From Proteles cristata cristata (Eukaryota; Chordata; Mammalia; Carnivora; Hyaenidae), in NCBI GenBank assembly GCA_017311185.1, contig JAESUZ010000337.1, positions 248,001-312,000 of the forward strand: a stretch of 64,000 nt of DNA, in the 5' to 3' direction. The position numbers and the translations under genes were made by a program. Below are positions 53,001 to 63,100 of the stretch, one piece after another (position 1 is the first letter of the stretch; each line of letters opens with the position of its first letter). The notes beneath the pieces are model-generated. The model did not search any database and was not told the origin of the DNA. It saw only the letters and a list, made by a program, of their open reading frames with translations.

Positions 53001-56000
53001 TCTGCTCCAACTTTGTGTATCTTTCTCTCAAAAATAAATACACATTAAAAAAAACTTTCAAAAAAAAAAAAATTCCATTCCAAAAGAAAAAACAAGATGA
53101 ACGAGGACCACCAATTAAGTCAGTTGGAAGCACCTGCCTTCCCTTTATTCCCGCAGCTCCCGTGGCCTGTCTCATGCCAGCTGGGCTTCTTTGTGGTCAT
53201 TACTTACCAAGGTCACCATCTGTTCTGCAAAGAACTCAGAACAAACTTCAGATATGGCATAGTTTAAAGAATGGGCTTTAATGAAGAAAATGTAAAAGGC
53301 CAGGGTCTTCCCACAGAGAAGTGGTTAAGGTCTGGGTGTTCTGCTTGACACATAATATGGGATAATCAGACTGTTCTGGTACCAGGCCTTCTGGATTTGA
53401 GATGCCAACGGATCATGCAGCTGTCTGGGAAAACCAAACACTGCCCAGAACCTCATGATCTCAGGATCTGTGGAAAGTGAAAGCCTTTCCCATCCTGTGG
53501 GAAACTGAGTATGGGTGCAGATTTCTCCATCCGTCTTCTACCTGAAAGTTCTTTTTCTACTGCCAGTGTGTGTGTATTCAACAGTTGGCCACAGGGTGCC
53601 TGACGCTTGACTTCAGCTCAGGTTATGATCTCACAGCTTGTGAGACCAAGCACCATGTCAGGCTCTGTGCTGACAGCATGGAGCTTACTTGGGACTCTCT
53701 CCCCCTTCTCTCTACCCCTCCCCACACAGAGGTGTGTGTATGTCTGCTCTCTCACACAAAATAAAAAAACCTTAAAAAAAAAAAAAAGGCAGCCACAATT
53801 CAACCACCACTTACTAACATCTAAGTAGAGTTCACAATGGACACTAATATAAATCCTGCCTTTAAGAAGCTTCCAGTCTAGCAGAACTGGTACCAATTAA
53901 CTACTTCTTATCCAATCTGAGAAAAGCCCTTAGATGCAGATTAAGCCCAATGGGTGATGAGATGAGGAATAAATTATTTTCAGGTTTTTGGTGAGAAAAA
54001 AAAGTGGGCCAGAGAAGGCTTTGCAGTGTGAGTAACTACAGAATTTAACATGTAAAGATGAGGAGGTTTTCCCAAAACTAGCATGTACAAAAGCAAAAAT
54101 ATACAATGAGTATTTGCTGAAATCAGTGTACAATTTTATAATGTGGTATGAATTATACAAGTGTTTTAAAAGCAGTTACTGCTTTGGTACTACATCTGTT
54201 TTTCTCCTTCCACAAAACATCCTCTCTTTCACGCATGATCATCAGAGTTCGCCTTTCAGACTTGGTCGTATTTTCATCTGCCAACTCACAACACGACTAA
54301 CGTGAGAGGCAGTACAGTGCAGCATGAAGAAGACTGGCTCTGGAGACAAAGTGTCAGGAACCAAATTCCAGTTCCTCCACTTACGAGTTCAGTCAAGTTA
54401 ACCATGTTGTGCCGTGATTCCTTCATCTGAAATTTGTAAATTCAACAAATATTTACAGATTATCTGCGCTGTCCCCAAGTGTCTTGGGATGATCAGCGAA
54501 CAAAACAAACCAACGTCTCCCCGCTTCTGTGGTGCTTACGCTCCAGAGGGAAGGCAGCCAAATGTAGTATGTGAATTCAATCACATGTTAGAAGAGAAAA
54601 GGTTTGGGAGAAACAGAGTCAGGACAAGGGGAGCAGAAGTGCGGTGGGTACTACAATTTTAAATATGGAGGTCAGGGTAGGCTTCAATGAGAAAACATTT
54701 AAGCAATCACTTGCAGGAAGTGAGGGAATGAAAAATGAAGAAATGAGGAAAAGCACGTTCCAGGCAGAGGAGTAACCAATGCAAAGGCCTAAGGGCAGAA
54801 ATACATCCAGTATGTTCCAGGAGGCCAGTAGAGCCAGATCCCCGGGAGTAAGAGGGAGAACAGATGAACAGGAGATTTGAAAGGTGAGCTGGAGTGGGAC
54901 AGGCAAGCAGGCCAGGCAGCTCTATGTAGGGCGCTCAGGACCTCGACTTAAACTTTCTGTGTGATATGAGCTACCAGAGGACTTAAAAAAGAGCAAGTGT
55001 CATGACCTGACTTAGATATTAAAACCCTATCTTTGGCGGCTGTGCTGAGGCTGCTGTGGAGGAGACGACAGTAGAAACCTGGAGGCTATTACACGGTCCA
55101 AACAAACAAACACACAAACAAGAAGCCTGCGATCCAGACCAGCAGCAGGAGTGGAGGAGTGACAGGACGTGTGGTACCCGTAGAAGGTGGAGCTGCCACA
55201 ATTCCCTAAGAGTCAAAGATGGACCCCAAGTTTTCTGGTCTGAGCAACCAGCAAGAGTGAATTTTATCACCTAAACTGGGAGAGATAACATGTGGGAAGC
55301 ATTTGGGTGTGAAGATTAGAAGTTCAGCTTGGTTTAAGTTCGAGATCTCTAATCAACATCCAGAATGGAGATGCTGACAAAGCAGCTGGAGATATGAGGT
55401 TGTGAGCAAGAAACACGAATTTGGGAGTCATGTGCAGATGATATGTAAAGCTATGGGAACACAGATCACCAAGGCAGAAAACTTAGGAAAGAGGAAAAAC
55501 CAGGATGAGAACATAACATATATACTAGTATCTACTTCATAAAGTTGTCTGAATATTAACTGGGTTCGTAGCAGTGCTGTAAAATGGTATATACGTGGGA
55601 TGTACAAATAAACACTACACGATAATATTGCTGTTCTCTCTGGAAAATGTCAGACCCACTTCCGGAGACAGATTTCATTTTGAAATCCCAATCCTCAGTT
55701 TCCTCATCTGTACCCTAGAGTAAATGCCTACTCTTTGTTATTGTGGTGAGATGTACAGGAACTAATAAAGGCAACATAGTCCATAAACATTTTCCTCTAA
55801 ATTCCAAATATGTACTTATAAATCAAATGTAGATATAATTCAGAACCATTTACCCTTTACAGTTCTTATCAGAAATGGTCGTACTTTCAGGATAGCCCAC
55901 CAACGGTACAAAATATCATGATTTGTTATTATTGTTGAATTGCCATAATAATTTTACAGTCCAATTCTCACTCTTTGGAAAAGGAGGTCATGAGGCATAG

Positions 56001-59000
56001 AGAAAAGACCAAATACTTCGTATATTATCATACACTTTCATCTTATTCAACCTCCCCATCTCTATGAGGTAGACTTATTTGTCCTTACTGCACAAATGAA
56101 GAAATCAAAGCCCAGTCCAGACAAGTTAAAAAATTTAGTTACTTCTCAAGACTACACAGATCAGTGACAGAGTGAGACTGGCCAGAAGCCAAGTCCGCCT
56201 AACTCAAGGGCAGAGCACTATCATGCTGTCTTGATGGTCGCTTCCCATTCAGCTCCTAGGCTCCTCCTGGGAGATGTCCTTAGTGTTTCCACAGGGCCTT
56301 GCGTTCGCCTCTGTCAGGATATGTGTTTGTTTTTACCCTTTATCTATCCACGTCCTCACCTCACTGGACTAAAACACAGAAGGCTCTTTCTGCTTCTATC
56401 TTAGACCATGATGAAAGAGCACCTAAATGATACTAAGGAGAAAAACAGGGAATCCAGACTTTTTAAAACTAATTGCTTATGCCTAATGTAAGTCCATTTA
56501 TATACTGAAAAGCGAACATAAAAAGAGAATAAAATTTCATTGACAATAATTCCCAGTCATGACTGCACAAACCAAGGTACCTGAACTTCTCCATGTCTCC
56601 TCTTTTCAAATGCCAGCCTCTCTTTATCAGCCCTCTGTTCCCACTGCAGCTTTTCCAGTTGCTGGTTCATTATAGCCACTTTCTTTCTTACTTGTTCCTT
56701 AAGTTCTTTATAATGATCCAGCTGCGTAAGGAGTATTAAATTATTAAACTCACGTAAGAAACAGGAGAGGAAATTTCTATGTGATATCCTTTGACTAGAA
56801 GATAGTGTTATCAGTTTTAAATTAATTAGATCATAATTGGATATCTTCTCCAGGTAAGATAATGTGAACATAAAATGAACCTTTTATTATTTAAACCTGC
56901 TCAGATAGACAGATAAGGTATTCAAAACCAACTCTATAAAAGTCTCTGCAAGAAAAACTTAAAGAGAAAGGGGATTTAAAAAAAAGAGAGAAAGGGTATA
57001 GAACTTATCAACAGTCCAAAAGCAAGAGGAGTTCAGATAAAAATCAAGTATTTATAGAGTTATTTTGGTATGTATATACACACACACACACACATATATA
57101 TAGTCACGTAAAATTATCATAAATGAATGAAAGACAAATGATAAAAAGTCAGTTGGGAGAATGAAAACTGAATTAAAAATTATGGGAGATCTACCAATTT
57201 GTTATAATTATTTTTTTCAAATTAGTTATACCAAATTGCATATTAATTCACCACCACATTTAAACCACCTCAATCAACTTCCCTCCTGCCTATTAAGTGG
57301 TCATGTTTCTTCAAAGCCACTTATATCTGATTTTTAAGTTTTTATAATATTCATAAAGAAAAAATGATTACCTTAAAAATGTAAGAATATTACCTAATTT
57401 TTATTACCAAATGATACCATTTTGTCTTGTTGAAGTATTTTCTATGACTTCAATTAACTCATAAAGGTTATAATACCATCTAATCTTATAAAGTAAAAAT
57501 GGCCTAAAGATTAAATTTAGATTCTGCACATAGGCTGAAAAATTTCAATCCCCATAATTGAGATGAGGATTGTCTGAGTTCAATCTCTTAAAATATCAGA
57601 GAGGATATCCTTTAAATTGTTTCTAAGAAGCTGAAATAACAAAAAGTTTTCTCATATGTTGACTCGTTCACCTGACTGGCTTCTAGTTCAATGTCTCGCC
57701 CTTTGAGTAAGATTTCTTCCTCAACCTGCTTTTCAAAACTTCTCCATGCACCATCTAAATCACCCAGCTCTGTCTCCAGGGCTTTTATGTCATCTTCCTG
57801 TTTAGAACATTGTTTTTCACTGTCCTTTATTGATTTCTTAGCCACATCTAATTTCTTGAGGTGGTGAGAAGTATTTTCTTTGGCTTTAATGTACTGAGGC
57901 CTTTTCTGATTTAAAAGTGCTTCAAGAGATCTAAAAAGAAAATAAAGTTTGCTTTAAAGTAAATTAAAATATACCATCTAAAGGAAGGAAATTCTTTTGA
58001 TCAAATCACACATTTAAAAATAAATTTTAAAAATTTACTTTCAGAGACTATAAGCAGATCAGTGATTTCCAGAGGGGGGAGGGTACCGAATAGGTGTGAC
58101 ACAGGGGAAATTTTTGAGTGGAAAAGATACTCTAATGGTGGATACAGGATATCATACATTTGTGAAAACCTATAGAACTTTACGGCACCAAAAGTGAACC
58201 TTAATGTCATGTATGCAAATTAAAAAAATCACTCAGGCGGCCAAGGGATCCTAGTTGGAGTACAGACTGTGACCTAAGAATCTACTGTATTACCAACGTA
58301 TGCAATCACCTTCCTGAAAGGGACTGGGAGGAAAGGTGCTAACCTAAGAAACACTGAAAGTGAGCCAAGTCTACAAAACTAAAAGCAAGAGGACCTATAC
58401 ATACGGCACTGGACTCTAGCTGCTACCGCTGCTCCCATGAGGCTCTGGGTTCACAACGGTGGTACTGCCATAGGTTACTGGAACTGAAAATGACTGCCCA
58501 CCACGGAAGCCAGGTCGCTCACTGTTGCCATAGGAGGTTATGGGCAAGCAAGAGAAGGTCAAGATCAACAGTGACGGCAGCTCATACTGTGATGTATTAG
58601 ACAGATGCTATGTCATATAACATACATATAGATATTCCTAATGTGGAGAGTCACATTTTACCCCTGTGGCCTTCCTCTTCAAAATCTATAAACCTTGACT
58701 AATTATGAGAAAACAATCAGACAAATCCAAATTAAGAGACATTCTACAAAAAAAACCTGACCAATATGCCTCAAAATGATCGAGGTCATCAAAAAAAAGA
58801 AAGGCTGAGAAACTGTCACAGCCAAGAGGAGCCTAAGAACATGGTAACAAATGTAATGTGGTGTCCTGGATCAGAAACCAGGGAGAGGAGAGAAAATAGG
58901 AATGAACCATGGACTTTAGTTAATAGTAGTGTGCGAACACTGGTTCACTAATTATGAAACACGTATCATATTAATGTTAGAAGTAGGAGAGGGGCGCCTG

Positions 59001-60083
59001 GGTGGCCTAGTCGGTTAAGCATCCGACTTTCGCTTGGGTCATGATCTCACGGTTCGTGGGTTCGAGCCCCGCGTCGGGCTCTGTGCTGACTGCCAGCTCA
59101 GAGCCTGGAGCCTGTTTCAGAGTCTGTGATTCCCTCTCTCTCTGACCCTCCCCTGCTCACACTGTCTCTCTCTCTCTCCTAGAAATAAATAAAAATATCT
59201 AAAAAAAAAAAAAAAAAAAGAAGTAGGAGAAACTGTGGGGAATATGGGAACTCTTACTACCTTTGTAATTTTTCTGTATATCTAAAAGTATTCCAAAGGA
59301 AAAAATTTATTCAAAAAATCAACTTTAAAAATGTCACTTTTATTTTTATTTTTTATCAATGTACATAAAATCTAACTGTTAATAACTAATTTTTAAAACT
59401 TACTTTAACTCTTTTTCTGTTTGTTGTAGTTGTCTATTTAGCATTCCATGTTCCTTTTTCTTGGCTTTAACTATGTTTTCATGACGAGAAAGAGACTCTT
59501 TTGCGACACTCAAATTCTTGTTCACATGCTCTAACTCAGTTTTCAGAAAACGAATTTTCCTCTCATTGTGATATAGTTGGAAAAGCTTTAATTGTATCTT
59601 GTTTATTTTCAGTTCTTCAAGGAGACTCTGGTAACGTTCTGCCTATAAAACAGTACAATTCAACAATAGTTAAAAGGGAATATGTTAAAGTTGACCTTTC
59701 GTAAACTCAGCAAGAGTACCAAGAAATGATCTCTAAGGAATCAAATTATTTATTATTCACAAGTTATTTAATTTATGAAATAAATTAGTTATGTCAGTAA
59801 CAAAAAGTACTCTTGTGAAAAGCAGCATTATTTGGAGAAGGTTACTAGATAGACTTCTCCAAAAAACCAGGAAACCAGACTTTATTCTCATTATCTCAGC
59901 GATCCAGTGGTAGGAACAATGAAGTGGCACCTGCCAACCTGGGTCCTCGTCCCATTTCTGTTTGGACCTCAGAGTATGGCAAGTCCATTACCATTTTTTT
60001 TTAAGTTTCTATTTATTTCTTTTGCGAGAGCACGCACATGCATTTGGGAGGGGCAGGGAGGGAGAGGATAGGAGAGGGGCAGG

Positions 60084-60125
<42 letters not shown>

Positions 60126-63100
60126 CCCAAGCAGGCTCTGCACTGTCAGTGCTTAGCCTAACGTAGGGCTCAATCTCACAAACTGTGAGATCATGACACG
60201 AGCCAAAATCAAGAGTTGGTCACTTAACCAAATGAGTCACCCAGGCACCCCACCATTAACATTTCTGGTATCAGCTTCCTCATTTGTAAACTGAAAAAAG
60301 TTAAATGACTTACAGGGTCCCTAGCAACTTTAAATCCAAGAATTCCAGGTAAAACTCCTGCTATAAGATCTAATTTTTATATTTATAGAACAGGAATATT
60401 AAACTTCTAAAGTATATGTAAAATGGAAGAATTTCCTCAACATTTGTACTATTAATAAAAGTAATAAAGAAATGGGCTGCCTTGAGAGAAAAGCTCCTAA
60501 TCAATGAGGTTTTCCACGTAACAGGTAAAGAGCCATTTCCCATGACATTGTAATAAACGGGAAATTCAACAATTCTAACTGTCCTCAAAATGTTTAATGT
60601 TCTGCAACTCTACTTTCTGAAAGCTGCTTCAGTATATTATGAAAACCACAGTTTGACGTTCACCAATACCACCCCTTTCCACTAATGAAGCCAAGGACAT
60701 ATACACACATGTGAAAATATGAAGAAACGAACATCACAGTGAAAAACGCATCCACCTTTCATTTATTTCCTCAAATATTATTGACTGCCTAATATGTGGC
60801 AGCTCCTTGTTGCTGGGACTATAGTAGGGAAGAAGATGGAAAAAATCTCTGCTCTTATAAGCTTATAATCTAGTTGTTCTAATGGAGGGGGGGAGGAATC
60901 AGAGATTAAACAAGCAAAAAAAATAATAAACAAGATAATTTCATACAGCAATAGATGTTACGAAAGAAACGACAGGGTAATATAATCGTCCCAGGGAGGG
61001 GATGCCAACATAGAGTGGGGGTGTGGATAGCAAATGCCTGCCTGAGAAGATGGCAATGAAAGAAGAGAGTATTGGTCATGAAGAAATTCAGGCATACAGC
61101 TATCCAGATAGAGGAAACAGCAAAAGCTCTGAGCTAGAAGTGAGCGCGGTATGTTCAATAAATAGTAAAGGCCAGTGTGGTGGGAGAGTAGAGAAAACCA
61201 AAGCTTGAGAGGTGGGTGAGGGGCTAGGTCAGCAGGCTGGACAGGGACACCAGTGGGAAGTACTGCACCGATAGAGGGTTTGTGCAAGAGAAAGACAGAA
61301 TTTGGGGTGCCTGGGTGGTTCAGTCCATGGAGCGTCCAACTCTTTTTTTTTTTTTTAATTTTTTTTTTTAATGTTTTATTTATTTCTAGGAGAGAGAGAG
61401 AGACAGCGTGAGCAGGGGAGAGTCAGAGAGAGAGGGAGTCACAGGCTGAAACAGGCTCCAAGCTCCGAGCTGGCAGTCAGCACACAGCCCAACGCGGGGC
61501 TCGAACCCACGAACCGCGAGATCATGACCCAAACGAAAGTCAGACGCTTAACTGACTAAGCCACCCAGGCGCCCCTGGAGCGTCCAACTCTTAATTTTGG
61601 CTCAGATCATGATATCACAGTTCAGGGATTTGAGCCCCACTTCGGGCTCTGCACTGACAGTGGGAAGCCTGCTTGGTATTCTCTCTCTGCCTCCCCCCGA
61701 CTCATTCTCTTCCTCTCAAAAGGAAAAAAGGGAGAAAGAATCTGATTTGTATTTGACAAAGATCATTCTAATTTTTTTTTAACGTTTATTTTTGAGAGAG
61801 AGAAAGACACACATGAGTGTGAGCAGGGGAGGGGCAGAAAGAGAGGGAGACCTAGAATCCAAAGCAGGCTCCAAGCTGTCTGCACAGAAACCCACGTGGG
61901 GCTTGAACCCACAAACTATGAGATCATGACCTGAGCCAAAGTTGAACGCTTAACCGACTGAGCCACCCAGACAAAGATCGCTCTAAACATAAAGAACTAT
62001 CCACCATAAATTAGGTACTGTATGAGGTACTGTAAAGCGCACCATGAAATACCACAGAACAGCATATGCAAAGCATGTCTATGGCCTCCTAGAGGTTCCC
62101 AATATCCTTTTAGGGAGACCCGAAAAGTCAAAACTCTTTCCATAATAATAATAAGACTTCATTTGCCTTTTTCATTGTGCTGACACTTACACTGATGGTG
62201 CGAAAGCTGATGGTGGGTAAAGCTGCTAGGCCCTGACATAAATAAGATTTAATATAGGAAGAGACAGGAGAATTCATCGGTCTCCCATTAGGCCATATAT
62301 TAAGGAGATTATAAATATGTAAAACAATGTCACCCTTCTAGTTAGTTTTACAAAATGCAGTTATCTTTCATAAAAATGTTATTTATGTTAATGTGTAATG
62401 CTTCTTATTGCTGCTTTTACATTGGTCATAATGTATTTTTTAAATTTCTCAGTTTTAATTTCAAATACAATAAATATTGGTAGAAATGACCCACATTAAC
62501 AGAAGCTCTTTGGGGACCTCAATAATTTAAAAAAGTGTAAGAGGACAAGACCCAAAAGTCGAAAGCCTGTGCTATGTAAGATATACACCCCTCAAGCTAA
62601 TTTTTAGTTGGTAAAACCCGGTATTTTTCAGGTTAGTACTGCCTATTTAGGAAAAAACAAAAACAGAACAGTAGAAACCACATCAAAAAGCTTATTTTTA
62701 ATGAATAGTGGGCTTTGTCTTATATTATTTAAAAAATTTTTTGGTAACCCGAAGCCAGTGTGTAGTAATGCTTTCAGACAGAAAATCTTTGTATCCAACT
62801 CTTACTGGTTCATCTTCGAGACACCTTACCTCTTCTTTCTCTAATTTTGCATGTTTGCGCTCTGCAGCCACATTTTTTTTCTTATTAAAATTAAACTGTG
62901 CATCCTCTTCAGCTTTCAGTAACTTCCTTTTCTTTTCCTCATATTCTCCTATGAGCTCTCCTGATGTGCTGATTTCCTCAAAAAACTGGGTTCTTTCTTT
63001 GGGTTTTTTCATTGAAATGGACTCTACAGCTCCCTTTTAAAAACAGTAAAGCACATCAACATAAAATATATGGATGCTTTTTCAAAATCATGAACCAAGT

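Larger units (their letters stand above)
51425..56580 (-). other. SMC1B intron 7, 5.2 kb
   Basis: Holds a close inverted SINE pair (51619-51845, 51857-52070), SINEs at 52838-53072 and 53595-53787, L2 scraps at about 52200-52330 and 52670-52790, a long antisense L2 (54430-55510) and a MIR (56030-56215). Confidence 0.65.
57931..59403 (-). other. SMC1B intron 5
   Basis: Mostly an old L1 3' end in + orientation (about 58010-59315) interrupted by a young SINE (58991-59218). Confidence 0.55.
59643..62829 (-). other. SMC1B intron 4
   Basis: Holds SINEs at 59999-60251, 61304-61735 (split by another at 61345-61575) and 61771-61970, and an antisense L2 relic at about 60760-61300. 61980-62820 is unassigned. 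Confidence 0.6.

Noticed and set aside
60060..60125. Regular GA-repeat array
   Set aside because: Not a CRISPR or satellite array; it is the expanded purine run of a reversed SINE.
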